Shown: piece by piece, positions 34,158 through 44,239 of the stretch
Layout: each line of letters begins with the position of its first letter
How positions within the stretch are numbered: the first letter of the stretch is position 1
Made by a program: the position numbers and the translations under genes
The notes under the pieces: model-generated
Told to the model about the DNA's origin: nothing
What the model saw: only the letters and a program-made list of their open reading frames with translations
Database searches by the model: none
Source of the DNA: Ohtaekwangia sp035628875
Lineage (GTDB): Bacteria > Bacteroidota > Bacteroidia > Cytophagales > Cyclobacteriaceae
Reading direction: 5' to 3'
Length of the DNA stretch: 64,000 nt
NCBI GenBank assembly: GCA_035628875.1
Contig: DASPIZ010000109.1
Location: 1-64,000 of the forward strand

Positions 34158-35347
34158 TGTCCTTTGTTCGCAAATATTTCGGCCAGCTTGTTATCCAATG
34201 CTCTTCCGCGTAAATTTTTCGCAATGATAATTCCGTTTGGATCTAACAGCAATGAAAATGGAATTCCCGTAATGTTGTATGTTTTAGCGGCTTCAGATTG
34301 CCAGAATTTTAAATCTGAAACATGTGTCCATGTTAATTGATCCTCTGCAATGGCTTTAAGCCAATCCTGCTTCGAACGATCCAGCGAAACGCCAAACACC
34401 GTAAATCCTTTGTCTTTATATTTTTGGAAAGCGCGTACTACATTGGGGTTTTCTTGTCGGCAGGGTCCGCACCATTTTGCCCAGAAGTCAAGCAGCACAT
34501 ACTTTCCCTTCATAGACGACAGTTTAACGATCTGCCCCGTTGTATCTGGTAATGCAATTTCAGGAGCAGGCTGACCAATCGCGGTAATTTTCATTTTGTC
34601 CACCATCTCTGTAAACTGAATAGTCTGTTCAAGATCCGGCCAGGCTTTTTCTGCTTTCTGTGCGGCGTCAACATATACATCCAGGTATTTATCACGATCG
34701 AGATTATTGTTTCCCTGCAGGAAGTTCATCACGCCGAGTGAAGCAGGTTCCTTGCGAAGTAGCTCAGCTACCTGGTTGTGACTTTTTGCAATCTCCTTTA
34801 AATATTCCTGCTGTAGAGAAGCCATTGCCTCCTCATCCTTGGCTTGTGCTGCTTTCGTAAAATCTGCATTGAGGCGGGCCATCACCGGCGACTGTTCTGC
34901 AGCCTGAAGAATACCTTGTGCCTTATAAATTATATCAATCTCCGGTGAACCTTTGATCTCCGCAAATCCATTTGGATCGTTGCCCTGAACATTTATTTCA
35001 AGATTACTTTTGTTCAGGATGAAATCAACGACCTGGCGGTTGAAGAAATTTATCTTATAATAACCGGGTGCTGATATGGTTAGCTTTTTCAGATAGGTGT
35101 TATCGGCTTTTAACGTTACTGTATCCTGAAAACCAACACCATTATTCTCAATACGCTGAACCAGTATCTGCCCTTTCTGTGGCGTTGTTACATGGCCACT
35201 TACCGTAACGGTCCAGCTATCACCGGTTTGTTTATCGGTTTGTTTATCGTTTTCTTTTTCTTTCCCTGTGGAGGAACAAGAAATACTAAATACTAAAAAA
35301 AGAAAACATGATGCGATGACCTTGTTTATCAATCTGTTTTTTTTCAT
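34154..35347 (-). CDS. TlpA-like thiol:disulfide thioredoxin with DUF4369 domain
   Basis: A lipoprotein of about 397 residues: MKKNRLINKV start, lipobox ISCS, Lys/Asp-rich linker, DUF4369 N-terminal domain (about 48-140), helical middle, then a thioredoxin fold with active site AKWCGPCRQEN (WCGPC near residue 293) and the cis-Pro loop NITGIPFSLL. Such proteins maintain reduced thiols in the periplasm, for example in cytochrome maturation. An upstream ATG at 35356 would add three residues. It is coupled to the downstream DUF3298 gene by a GTGA overlap. Confidence 0.87.
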   Translation of the reverse strand: MKKNRLINKVIASCFLFLVFSISCSSTGKEKENDKQTDKQTGDSWTVTVSGHVTTPQKGQILVQRIENNGVGFQDTVTLKADNTYLKKLTISAPGYYKINFFNRQVVDFILNKSNLEINVQGNDPNGFAEIKGSPEIDIIYKAQGILQAAEQSPVMARLNADFTKAAQAKDEEAMASLQQEYLKEIAKSHNQVAELLRKEPASLGVMNFLQGNNNLDRDKYLDVYVDAAQKAEKAWPDLEQTIQFTEMVDKMKITAIGQPAPEIALPDTTGQIVKLSSMKGKYVLLDFWAKWCGPCRQENPNVVRAFQKYKDKGFTVFGVSLDRSKQDWLKAIAEDQLTWTHVSDLKFWQSEAAKTYNITGIPFSLLLDPNGIIIAKNLRGRALDNKLAEIFANKGQ

Positions 35348-35417
35348 GCAATACAATTTTGAAGCGTTGCGCTTAATTTGACTTTCAGCGTGTTTAATAA
35401 TTTGTAAACTGTGTGAA

Positions 35418-36881
35418 TCAAAGTTTCACCTCAGACAGTTTTTTCGTTAATAATTCGTTGGCCAGTTTTGGATCTGCCTTTCCTTTACTACGTTTCATTA
35501 CCTCACCCATAAACATGGTGATGATGGCTTTCTTTCCGTTCTTATATTCTTCCACTTTAAGCGGAAACTCACGGATTACCTGTTCGACAATCGGAAGAAT
35601 AGAGTCCTGGCTGCTGTCCTGCAACACATTCAAATGTTGGGCCACTTCCAAAGCCGACTTTGATGGATTTTTTAGCAGCTCCGGAAAGATCCGCTGAGAA
35701 GCAATCGCAAAGTTGATTTTACCGGCATCGATTAATTGAATAATTGATGCAATCATCGCCGGGTTAAGCGGAAATTCATCTGCTGTTAATCCCAATTCAT
35801 TTAAGTATGATTTCACCGGCCCCATGATCCAGTTGGAGGCCGCCTTGTAATTCGTGGTTAGCTTACACACTTCCTCAAAGTAAACGGCCACATCTTTTGC
35901 ATCGGTTAATACCTGTGCATCGTATTCCGGCAGATTATATTCTTTTACAAATTTCGCGAATAATTCATGTGGTAAAGCTGGCATGCCAGATTGAATTTCG
36001 GCAAGCCATTCTTCCGAAACGATCATCGGACTTAAATCAGGATCTGGAAAATAGCGATAATCATTCAGTTCTTCTTTTGTTCGCATACCATACGTCTTGC
36101 CATCGTTCGCATCAAAAGTTCGGGTCTCCGAAACAATAGCGATACCTTTTTCCAATAAGGCAATTTGCCGTGCCGCTTCGTGGTCAATGGCGCGTTGCAC
36201 ATTTCGGATCGAATTCATATTCTTCACTTCCACTTTCTTGCCATATTCTTTCGCGTCGTTCAACATCACCGAGACATTTGCATCACAACGCAGTGAACCC
36301 TCTTCCATATTGCCATCACAAATCTCAAGGTAACGAACAAGCTTTCTGATCTCCGTAAGGTAAGCATACGCCTCTTCGGAAGAACGAATGGCAGGTTCAC
36401 TTACAATCTCGATCAACGGAACCCCTGCACGGTTAAAATCCACCAGGGTATCCGGCTCATTGGCAAGGTGTATTGATTTACCGGCATCTTCCTCAATGTG
36501 AATACGATTCAATACGATATTTCGTTCACCGGCTTTGGTTTTTATTGCAACATAGCCGCCCTTGCAAACGGGTGTACGGTCTTGCGTTAATTGATAACCC
36601 TTTGGTAAATCAGGATAGAAATAATTTTTTCTGTCAAAGATATTAAACCGTGAAATTGCACTGTGGCAGGCTAATCCCATTCTGATTGCATACTCAACAA
36701 CCTTTTTATTCAACTTTGGCAACGTACCGGGATGAGCCAACGTAATAACACTCACATTGGTATTGGGTAAACTGCCGAAAGTGGTTGAATCAGTTGTATA
36801 GATTTTGCTTTTGGTAAGAAGTTGTGCATGTACTTCCAACCCTACCACTACTGTATATTTATCACGAATTGCTTTGTCCAT
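35418..36881 (-). CDS. gatB: Aspartyl/glutamyl-tRNA amidotransferase subunit B
   Basis: A GatB of about 487 residues with the hallmark VVVGLEVHAQLLTKSKIY, the kinase-like domain block DLPKGYQLTQ and a C-terminal GatB/YqeY helical domain (from about residue 340). With GatA and GatC it amidates mischarged Glu-tRNA(Gln) or Asp-tRNA(Asn). The frame extends to 36899, where a TTG overlaps the alaS stop (TTGA); the ATG at 36881 (MDKAIRDKYTVVVGLEVH) fits the family better. It is directly downstream of alaS, forming a translation operon. Confidence 0.93.
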   Translation of the reverse strand: MDKAIRDKYTVVVGLEVHAQLLTKSKIYTTDSTTFGSLPNTNVSVITLAHPGTLPKLNKKVVEYAIRMGLACHSAISRFNIFDRKNYFYPDLPKGYQLTQDRTPVCKGGYVAIKTKAGERNIVLNRIHIEEDAGKSIHLANEPDTLVDFNRAGVPLIEIVSEPAIRSSEEAYAYLTEIRKLVRYLEICDGNMEEGSLRCDANVSVMLNDAKEYGKKVEVKNMNSIRNVQRAIDHEAARQIALLEKGIAIVSETRTFDANDGKTYGMRTKEELNDYRYFPDPDLSPMIVSEEWLAEIQSGMPALPHELFAKFVKEYNLPEYDAQVLTDAKDVAVYFEEVCKLTTNYKAASNWIMGPVKSYLNELGLTADEFPLNPAMIASIIQLIDAGKINFAIASQRIFPELLKNPSKSALEVAQHLNVLQDSSQDSILPIVEQVIREFPLKVEEYKNGKKAIITMFMGEVMKRSKGKADPKLANELLTKKLSEVKL

Positions 36882-36895
36882 AAAAATTTTCCTGC

Positions 36896-39514
36896 TCAAC
36901 CCTGAATTAGTTGTTTTGCTTTTTCGATAACCGCGTTCAGGCCTTCAATATTTTTTCCACCTGCGGTAGCGAAAAAAGGTTGGCCTCCTCCCCCGCCTGC
37001 AATTTCCTTTGCCAATTCTTTCACCATGTTTCCGGCGTGATACTGATTCGTTTGCGCGAGCTTCTCACCAATCATCACAGCTACTTGTGGTTTGCTATCA
37101 ACATCCGCAGCGAGGATAAGCAAGAGATCATCATACTGATTGCGTAACCCATAAGCAATATTCTTTAACGCATCTGCATGGGGTACTGTTACCTTTTCCA
37201 AAATAAGGCTACAACCATTTCGTTGAATTACTTTTTTCGCAAGCTGATCCTTGATTTGATTGGCCTGTTCCAGCTGAAACGCTTCGAGTTTTTTCTCGAG
37301 CGCATGCTTTTCTTCCAGGAGATTTTTCGTAACAGATACAATGTCTTTCGGGTTTTTGAAAAGATCTTTCAGTTCGCCCAACACGTCAAGTTCATGCCGA
37401 ACGAAACGCTCAGCCTCCTGTGCTGTAATCGCTTCTATTCTTCGTACACCCGCTGCCACGGAACTTTCAGAGACGATCTTGAAAAGACCAATCTGTCCTG
37501 TTGCTGAAACGTGTGTGCCGCCGCAAAGCTCTACGGAAAATCCCGGATCGAAAGTAATGACGCGAACAAAATCGCCGTACTTTTCACCAAACAACGCCAT
37601 CGCGCCAAGCGATTTTGCTTTTTCTATAGGAACGTTGCGTTTTTCATCAAGCGCAATGTTCTCCCGTATTTTCCTATTCACAATATCTTCCACTTGCCTG
37701 ATCTCATCACTCGTCATCGCGGCAAAATGAGAGAAATCAAAACGCAATACTTTTTCATTTACCAGCGATCCCTTTTGCTCTACATGTTTGCCCAATACCT
37801 GGCGTAAGGCGGCATGCAACAAGTGCGTAGCCGAATGATTGTCCATGGAGAGTTGTCTTTTCTCCTTGTTTACTTCAGCGCTAAACACAGCCTTTAAATT
37901 TTGCGGTAATTGCTCAACCAGGTGTATGATCAATTCGTTCTCCTTTTTTGTGTCTATGATCGCGATCTTTTCATTTACATTGCTGATAAAACCTGTATCT
38001 CCTACCTGGCCACCACTTTCAGCATAGAAAGGCGTACGATCGAAAATCAATTGAAAAAGCTCTTTGTTCTTTTGTTTGATTTTTCTGTAGCGAATAATCT
38101 TTATCTCAGCATCCAGGTGATCGTAACCTATGAACTCAGGCTTAACATCATCGCCAACAAAAGTCCAGTCGCCGGTTTCCTTAGCCGCATCCGCTTTCGA
38201 GCGCGTCTTCTGCTTTTCCATCTCTGATTTAAACCCTTCTTCATCCACGGAGAATCCGCGTTCACGGGCGATGAGCGAAGTCAAATCAAGTGGAAAACCA
38301 TACGTATCATACAACTCAAAAGCTTGTTCACCTGTCATGGTGTTTGCCTTTAGCTCCGGCTGAATAAGATCAATCCTTTTCAGGCCTTTCTCCAGGGTCC
38401 TTAAAAAGGAAGCCTCTTCTTCGAAAATGACTTTGCTTACGTAATCTTCCTGCTGGTGCAATTCCGGAAAAACACTTTTCAACTGATTACTCAATACCGC
38501 CACAAGCCGATACATGAAAGGCTCTTTAAAGTTTAGAAATGTAAACCCATAACGAACTGCTCTTCTCAGTATGCGGCGGATGACATAACCAGCGCCGGTA
38601 TTGGAAGGCAATTGCCCATCTGAGATAGCAAACGCCACAGCGCGAATATGATCTGCCATGACACGCATTGCGATGTCAGTCTTCTCATTCGCTTTATATT
38701 TTACATTTGCTGCTTCTCCTATGAAACTGAGTAATGGTGTAAATACATCCGTATCGTAATTGGAAGTTTTCTTTTGAATTGCCATACAGAGGCGTTCGAA
38801 CCCCATGCCGGTATCCACATGTTGGGCAGGAAGTTTCTCCAGCGATCCATCTGCCTTGCGATTGAACTCCATAAATACATTATTCCAGATTTCAATCACC
38901 TGCGGATGACCCGTGTTTACCATATCTTTCCCGGATACTTTTTTAACTTCCTCATCCGTTCGCAGATCAATATGAATTTCGGAGCACGGACCACAAGGCC
39001 CCTGTTCGCCCATCTCCCAGAAGTTATCTTTTTTGTTCCCTCTTAAAATTCTGTCCTCATCGATCCATTGCTTCCAGAAATTGTAAGCATCCTGGTCGAA
39101 AGGTAGATTTTCCTTTTGATCACCTTCAAAAACAGTAACGTATAACCTGTCTTTCGGTAATTTGTATTCTGCTGTAAGTAATTCCCAGGCCCATGCAATC
39201 GCTTCCTTTTTAAAATAATCGCCAAAAGACCAGTTGCCTAACATTTCGAACATGGTATGGTGATAAGTATCAATGCCTACTTCTTCAAGGTCATTGTGTT
39301 TACCACTTACACGAAGACACTTTTGTGTATCGGCAATCCGTGTTGATTTTGGTACAGCATTCCCCAGGAAATAATCTTTGAATTGCACCATGCCTGAATT
39401 TGTAAATAACAATGTAGGATCATTCTTGAGCACAAGTGGTGCTGAAGGAACGATGGTATGGCCCTTTTTTGCAAAAAAATCTAAAAACGTCTGTCTGATC
39501 GATCCCGAATCCAT
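36896..39514 (-). CDS. alaS: Alanyl-tRNA synthetase
   Basis: A full-length 872-residue AlaS. The catalytic domain starts IRQTFLDFFAKKGHTIVPSA; the editing domain has HSATHLLHAAL and CGGTHVSATG zinc ligands; the C-terminal DHHA1 domain ends with IAGGGGGQPFFATAGGKN. It charges tRNA(Ala) and clears mischarged Ser/Gly. Its TGA lies just before gatB. It starts with ATG at 39514, and TATACTTA further upstream is a weak -7 candidate. Confidence 0.96.
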   Translation of the reverse strand: MDSGSIRQTFLDFFAKKGHTIVPSAPLVLKNDPTLLFTNSGMVQFKDYFLGNAVPKSTRIADTQKCLRVSGKHNDLEEVGIDTYHHTMFEMLGNWSFGDYFKKEAIAWAWELLTAEYKLPKDRLYVTVFEGDQKENLPFDQDAYNFWKQWIDEDRILRGNKKDNFWEMGEQGPCGPCSEIHIDLRTDEEVKKVSGKDMVNTGHPQVIEIWNNVFMEFNRKADGSLEKLPAQHVDTGMGFERLCMAIQKKTSNYDTDVFTPLLSFIGEAANVKYKANEKTDIAMRVMADHIRAVAFAISDGQLPSNTGAGYVIRRILRRAVRYGFTFLNFKEPFMYRLVAVLSNQLKSVFPELHQQEDYVSKVIFEEEASFLRTLEKGLKRIDLIQPELKANTMTGEQAFELYDTYGFPLDLTSLIARERGFSVDEEGFKSEMEKQKTRSKADAAKETGDWTFVGDDVKPEFIGYDHLDAEIKIIRYRKIKQKNKELFQLIFDRTPFYAESGGQVGDTGFISNVNEKIAIIDTKKENELIIHLVEQLPQNLKAVFSAEVNKEKRQLSMDNHSATHLLHAALRQVLGKHVEQKGSLVNEKVLRFDFSHFAAMTSDEIRQVEDIVNRKIRENIALDEKRNVPIEKAKSLGAMALFGEKYGDFVRVITFDPGFSVELCGGTHVSATGQIGLFKIVSESSVAAGVRRIEAITAQEAERFVRHELDVLGELKDLFKNPKDIVSVTKNLLEEKHALEKKLEAFQLEQANQIKDQLAKKVIQRNGCSLILEKVTVPHADALKNIAYGLRNQYDDLLLILAADVDSKPQVAVMIGEKLAQTNQYHAGNMVKELAKEIAGGGGGQPFFATAGGKNIEGLNAVIEKAKQLIQG

Positions 39515-39853
39515 TTCCTGATCTGTATTTTAATAACTAAGTATATGATTCACATTGCCTTATCCACCTTAGGATGTCAGCAACCCACAAAATTAAGCTG
39601 AAAAGACAGATTAAAGAGCCATTGTTGGATTTTTTTACAACGACTTTCGATTGATCAATTATTCAAAAAATGATATGGATAGGAAACGTCGTTTTACTCA
39701 AGTGTTCTTTTCCCCATAATTGTACCACTAGTCAATCGGATTTGTCATTGTAACGTGCTTTCTGACTTTCCCTTGCAGACAACTGCTGCATTTCAACTTA
39801 AATGATTTTTTCGCTCCTGAAAATCTGCTTTCTTTGCCACCCAAATACCGGTT
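39515..39853. other. Intergenic region between divergent alaS and CapA-like genes
   Basis: About 340 bases without a credible gene. The only feature near the CapA start is TTTCTTTG (about 39829-39836), a weak -7 box. I see no hairpin or repeat that stands out. Confidence 0.35.
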
Positions 39854-40960
39854 ATGCGCTTTATTCTTTTTATTGTGTTGATCTGCCTGACGGCCCCTGC
39901 TTTTGCGCAAGTCGTAGATACCGTTTCTCACGTTGAAGATACCCTGACAACAGTTCTTCCCGCTGAACCTGTTTCAATTAAGCCGGATACATTGACCATC
40001 ATCGGCGTAGGTGACATCATGATGGGTACCAATTACCCGGAGAACCGGCTTCCCCGTGAAGAAGGTGCATTTCTCATGAAAGATATCGAGCCTGTTTTAC
40101 GAAATGCCGACGTTACTTTCGGAAACCTGGAGGGAACGCTCCTGGATGAAGGCGGGAAACCTAAAACATGTAACGATCCAAAAGTTTGTTATGCATTTCG
40201 CACGCCGGTAAGTTATGTTAAGAATCTGGTGAACGCTGGTTTTGATATGATGAGCCTGGCAAACAATCATGCCGGAGACATGGGAGATGCCGGGAGAAAG
40301 AGTAGCATGGAAACCCTGGAGAACGCAGGGATTTTGCATGCCGGGCAACTGGATCAGAAGACAACGATTTTCGAAAAAGATAGTATTAAATATGGTTTAG
40401 TTGCTTTTGCTCCCAATAGTAATTGCGTTCCCCTAAATGATCTTGAAGGCGCCAAAGCACTTGTCGCCGGCCTCGATTCGCTTGTCGATATTGTCATCGT
40501 TTCGTTTCATGGCGGTGCTGAAGGCGTTAATTTTCAACACGTACCCCGTACGGTCGAAACTTATTATGGAGAGAACCGCGGCAATGTTTACGCGTTTTCA
40601 CATGCACTTATTGATGTTGGTGCCGATGTTATTTTTGGTCATGGACCGCATATAACGCGCGCCATCGAAGTTTATAAAGAACGTTTCATTGCTTACAGCC
40701 TTGGTAACTTTTGCACCTTTCGTGGCATTAGTGTTTCGGGTATAAAAGGATTGGCGCCCATAATCAAAGTATATACTGATAAATCGGGAAAGTTTTTTCG
40801 TGGGCAGATCACACCAACCTATCAAACACACGAATCGGGTGTAAAAATAGACCCTGGTAAACAGGTGATTAGGATCATTCAGGAGCTTACAAAAAAAGAT
40901 TTTCCTGAAACGCCCCTTCAGATTGATGATAATGGTTTAATTACTTACCTTGCTTATTAA
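39854..40960 (+). CDS. CapA family poly-gamma-glutamate/capsule-type metallophosphatase
   Basis: A 368-residue protein with signal peptide (MRFILFIVLICLTAPAFAQ) and the CapA fold: IIGVGDIMMGTNYPENRL, FGNLEGTLLDEGG, MSLANNHAGDMGDAG, and VSFHGGAEG and FGHGPHITRAIE in order, which are metallophosphatase-type metal sites. CapA proteins take part in poly-gamma-glutamate synthesis or export, and others of the family are uncharacterised phosphatases. Nothing else in the window belongs to a poly-glutamate pathway. A MerR-family gene begins 1 base after its stop. Confidence 0.83.
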   Translation: MRFILFIVLICLTAPAFAQVVDTVSHVEDTLTTVLPAEPVSIKPDTLTIIGVGDIMMGTNYPENRLPREEGAFLMKDIEPVLRNADVTFGNLEGTLLDEGGKPKTCNDPKVCYAFRTPVSYVKNLVNAGFDMMSLANNHAGDMGDAGRKSSMETLENAGILHAGQLDQKTTIFEKDSIKYGLVAFAPNSNCVPLNDLEGAKALVAGLDSLVDIVIVSFHGGAEGVNFQHVPRTVETYYGENRGNVYAFSHALIDVGADVIFGHGPHITRAIEVYKERFIAYSLGNFCTFRGISVSGIKGLAPIIKVYTDKSGKFFRGQITPTYQTHESGVKIDPGKQVIRIIQELTKKDFPETPLQIDDNGLITYLAY

Positions 40961-40961
40961 C

Positions 40962-41300
40962 ATGGCGTACAAGGAAAAGGAAATAGAAAAACTTTACTAC
41001 TCCATAGGAGAAGTTGCAGAGTTATTTAATGTGGCGCCCTCTTTAATTCGTTTTTGGGAATCTGAATTTGAAATTATCAAACCAAAAAAGAACCGGAAGG
41101 GAAATCGCCAATTCACCAAAGAGGACATCGACAATGTCCGTACAATTTATCACCTCGTTAAGGAAAAAGGTTTCACACTGCAGGGAGCGAAAGAGATGCT
41201 GCGCAACGATTCGCAGGCTGTGCGCGATAAAATTGATATGATTGAATCCTTACGGCGTGTACGTGGTTTTTTACAGGAACTAAAGGAAAAGCTTCCGTAG
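40962..41300 (+). CDS. MerR family transcriptional regulator
   Basis: A 112-residue MerR-type regulator beginning MAYKEKEIEKLYYSIGEVAE (ATG at 40962; the earlier ATG at 40950 overlaps CapA). The helix-turn-helix includes VAPSLIRFWESEFE and the wing GNRQFTKEDIDNVRTIYH; a short dimerisation helix ends it, with no metal- or ligand-binding domain. It lies between CapA and dprA, probably in one unit with CapA, and ends at a hairpin terminator. Target unknown. Confidence 0.88.
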   Translation: MAYKEKEIEKLYYSIGEVAELFNVAPSLIRFWESEFEIIKPKKNRKGNRQFTKEDIDNVRTIYHLVKEKGFTLQGAKEMLRNDSQAVRDKIDMIESLRRVRGFLQELKEKLP

Positions 41301-41317
41301 ACGAAAAAGAGTAACCG

Positions 41318-41344
41318 AAAGCCAATACATCAACTGGCTTTTTA
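41318..41344 (+). terminator. Terminator after the MerR-family gene
   Basis: AAGCCA (41319-41324) pairs with TGGCTT (41335-41340) around a 10-base loop and is followed by TTTTATATT. Confidence 0.55.
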
Positions 41345-41369
41345 TATTAAGCAATACGTTGTGTAAGTA

Positions 41370-42473
41370 ATGGATCAGAACAGATTAGCGCTACTAGCGT
41401 TACATTTCATTCCGGGATTGGGTGATTATACCATCCGCCAGCTCATCAGCTATAGCGGATCTGCTGAGAAAGTTTTTCAAACACCAAAAGGCAAACTGCT
41501 AAAAATTCCAGGTATCGGCACCGTTACAGCAGATGCGATACAAAAAGGAAAACCATTTGAGCTGGCAAACCATGAAATCAGAAAAGCAGAAAAAGAAAAT
41601 GTACAGCTGATCTTTTTTATGGATCGGAATTATCCTTCCAGGCTGAAACAAATCAACGACGCACCTTCCCTCTTGTATGTGAAAGGAAACGTTGATTTTG
41701 AAAATAAAAAAATGGTCGCCATCGTAGGCACACGGAAAGCTACAGGGTATGGAAAACATTGTGTGGAAGATCTCATCACCGGATTAGTCTCGCATGGCGC
41801 AACCATCGTCAGTGGACTGGCCTATGGTATAGATATCCATGCGCACAAACAAGCCATCCGCAATAATCTCCCTACATTGGGCGTGATGGGTAGTGGTATG
41901 GACGTAATCTACCCTGCTTCCCATAAAGAAACGGCACGCAAGATGTTTGCGCAAGGGGGACTTATCACAGAGCATCCTTTCGGTACAAAACCAGATGCGC
42001 ATAATTTTCCTGCGCGTAACCGTATCGTTGCTGCATTGTCTGATGCTGTCGTTATTGTGGAAGCTGCTGCGACAGGTGGTGCATTGATCACCGCCGATAT
42101 CGCCAACAGCTACAATAAAGATGTATTTGCATATCCGGGAAACATCGGCCAAAACACCTCGGAGGGATGTAATCAACTGATCAAAACAAACAAAGCCTTT
42201 CTGATTACTTCAGTAAAAGACCTGGAATACCTGATGAACTGGGACCTTACACAACCCGGGATTGTTAAAAAGCCAGTGCTTGATCTGGACCAATTTAATG
42301 AAGACGAAAAAACAGTGATTCGTTTACTTCTTGAAAATAAAAATCAGTTAATGATTGATGAACTAAGTTGGAGATCAGGCATTGGTGTAAGTCAGCTCGC
42401 TTCGATTCTGCTCACGCTGGAATTCCAGGGATATGTTACACCGTTACCTGGCAAACAATACAAATTGAAGTAA
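41370..42473 (+). CDS. dprA: DNA-processing protein DprA
   Basis: A 367-residue DprA/Smf with three parts: N-terminal helix-hairpin-helix-like region (LKIPGIGTVTADAIQKG), the Rossmann core (VAIVGTRKATGYGKHC, VSGLAYGIDIHAHKQAI, GSGMDVIYPASHKE), and a C-terminal winged helix (about residues 305-365). It protects incoming single-stranded DNA and loads RecA in natural transformation. It converges on the TPR gene with 12 bases between stops and no obvious terminator. No other competence gene is in the window. Confidence 0.94.
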   Translation: MDQNRLALLALHFIPGLGDYTIRQLISYSGSAEKVFQTPKGKLLKIPGIGTVTADAIQKGKPFELANHEIRKAEKENVQLIFFMDRNYPSRLKQINDAPSLLYVKGNVDFENKKMVAIVGTRKATGYGKHCVEDLITGLVSHGATIVSGLAYGIDIHAHKQAIRNNLPTLGVMGSGMDVIYPASHKETARKMFAQGGLITEHPFGTKPDAHNFPARNRIVAALSDAVVIVEAAATGGALITADIANSYNKDVFAYPGNIGQNTSEGCNQLIKTNKAFLITSVKDLEYLMNWDLTQPGIVKKPVLDLDQFNEDEKTVIRLLLENKNQLMIDELSWRSGIGVSQLASILLTLEFQGYVTPLPGKQYKLK

Positions 42474-42485
42474 CTGAAAGTGTTA

Positions 42486-43109
42486 TTAATCGTCAAGGGA
42501 CTTCTGATTGCACTTTTCTTTAATCGCCTCGTAAGCTTTGAGATCGCCAAGCTCACCGGCTTTACTTAAATCGAGGCAACCATTTTCGGTATCACCGAAA
42601 TTAATGCGAAGAATTCCGCGCATGAAAAAGGCATCGATATTTTTTGGATTGATTTCGATTATTTTAGAGCAATCATTTATCGCGTCTTCGTATGCCAGTA
42701 AATATTGTTTGGCCTTTCCACGATTAAAATAAGCTTCAATATAGTTTTCATTTATACCAATGGCAGAAGAATAATCATTGATGGCGCCATAATAGTCCTG
42801 AAGTTTCATTTTGATATTGCCACGCGAGAAAAAAGCATCGGCAAATTTTGGATTTTTTTCAATTGCCATGTTATAATCCTTCATGGCACCATGACGATCG
42901 TCAAAATTGTCTTTGATGTTGGCGCGAAGATAATATGCAGCAGCATAATTGGGATCTGATTCAATCGCTTTGTTGAGGTTTAGCAACGCTTCCATGAAAT
43001 CACGTCTCTCGTACAAGTCCCGCCCCTTCTGCGTCAGCTCCTTTGCATTTTGTGCATGCCCGATAAAGAAACAAAACATAAACCCAAGTGCCAATGATAA
43101 ACGCTTCAT
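42486..43109 (-). CDS. Secreted TPR-repeat protein
   Basis: A 207-residue protein: signal peptide MKRLSLALGFMFCFFIGHAQ, then five tetratricopeptide repeats (for example RDFMEALLNLNKAIESDPNY, HGAMKDYNMAIEKNPKFADA, LAYEDAINDCSKIIEINPKN). The frame extends to 43193 over the 3' end of the HMG-CoA lyase gene; the signal peptide places the start at 43109 (or the ATG at 43115). TPR superhelices bind peptides or proteins; the partner is unknown. Confidence 0.8.
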   Translation of the reverse strand: MKRLSLALGFMFCFFIGHAQNAKELTQKGRDLYERRDFMEALLNLNKAIESDPNYAAAYYLRANIKDNFDDRHGAMKDYNMAIEKNPKFADAFFSRGNIKMKLQDYYGAINDYSSAIGINENYIEAYFNRGKAKQYLLAYEDAINDCSKIIEINPKNIDAFFMRGILRINFGDTENGCLDLSKAGELGDLKAYEAIKEKCNQKSLDD

Positions 43110-43170
43110 ATCCATAATTTTAATCAAAGGTAACTGAATTTGAAGCGTCGCTACGGGCGAAGTAATATTT

Positions 43171-44046
43171 TCAGTGCTTTGGAAAAATTTCATAACTCAG
43201 CGTCATCGCTTCGTGTAAGGTATTACTATTTATTCCAGTATAAGCTCCTTTCGATTCAACAAAACTGATCACTTGTTCCGTTGCAATATTTCCTACCAAT
43301 TCATCTTTCGCCATCGGGCAACCTCCAAAACCACGCAAGGCCCCATCAAATCTTCGGCAACCAGATTCGTAAGCTGAAGCAATTTTTTCCAACGCTGTAT
43401 TTGGATTCGCATGTAAGTGAACACCGATCTCCACGCTCGTGTATTGTTTCACCACTGTTCCTACGATTTCTTTGATTTGGGAAGGTGTTGCAGCGCCAAT
43501 CGTATCCGCGAGTGAAATAACGTCTGTTCCCAGTGTAATTAATATATCTGCAAACTGAGAAACCAATGCAGGTTCATAAGGATCACCATAGGGATTTCCA
43601 AATCCCATACTAATGTAGGTGACTAGTTTTTTGTTTTTCTTACTGCAAACATCGCGAATCTCTGCTAGTGTATTCAGCGCTTCTGTTATGCTCTTATTTG
43701 TATTACGTTGTTGAAAAGTTTCCGATATGGACAATGGAAATCCAAGGTAATTGATCGACTCAAATGATGCTGCCGTTTCTGCGCCCCGCGTGTTTGCCAC
43801 AATAGCGAGTAAAGCAGTTTTTGAGTCGCCTACTTCTATTCCATTTAATACAGCTTCGGTATCCGCCATCTGGGGAACCGCTTTCGCCGAAACAAAACTT
43901 CCGAAATCAAGGATATCAAATCCAACCTGAAGAAGTTTGTTAAGATAAGTAATTTTTTTTTCAGTAGGGATAAACGTAGTAAGTCCCTGCATGGCATCTC
44001 GCGGACATTCCACGATTTTCACGTCATTCGTATGTTTAACCTTCAT
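43171..44046 (-). CDS. Hydroxymethylglutaryl-CoA lyase-like enzyme
   Basis: A 291-residue TIM-barrel enzyme of the HMGL/DRE-TIM family. VECPRDAMQGL at the N-terminus holds catalytic Arg-Asp, VHLHANPNTALE the metal-binding HxH, and GFGGCPMAKDELVGN the GxGGCP signature with the reactive Cys of HMG-CoA lyases. These cleave HMG-CoA to acetoacetate and acetyl-CoA in leucine catabolism. Its 3' end lies close to the TPR gene start; the stop of this gene is at 43171. Confidence 0.9.
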   Translation of the reverse strand: MKVKHTNDVKIVECPRDAMQGLTTFIPTEKKITYLNKLLQVGFDILDFGSFVSAKAVPQMADTEAVLNGIEVGDSKTALLAIVANTRGAETAASFESINYLGFPLSISETFQQRNTNKSITEALNTLAEIRDVCSKKNKKLVTYISMGFGNPYGDPYEPALVSQFADILITLGTDVISLADTIGAATPSQIKEIVGTVVKQYTSVEIGVHLHANPNTALEKIASAYESGCRRFDGALRGFGGCPMAKDELVGNIATEQVISFVESKGAYTGINSNTLHEAMTLSYEIFPKH

Positions 44047-44239
44047 GTTGAAAAGTAGGATATATTTTGATCACACAATTATTCGAACAAAACGCGGTCT
44101 TCGCAAAAGACATTTTATCTCCCGGAAAATCAGAAAGAAGCAAATTTAAACCCGCTGATCGATTACGCGTTATTTTCCCCAATCAAATAATTAATTTGCT
44201 GTTTGTTAACTTGACAAATCATAAAACACTGACCTAACT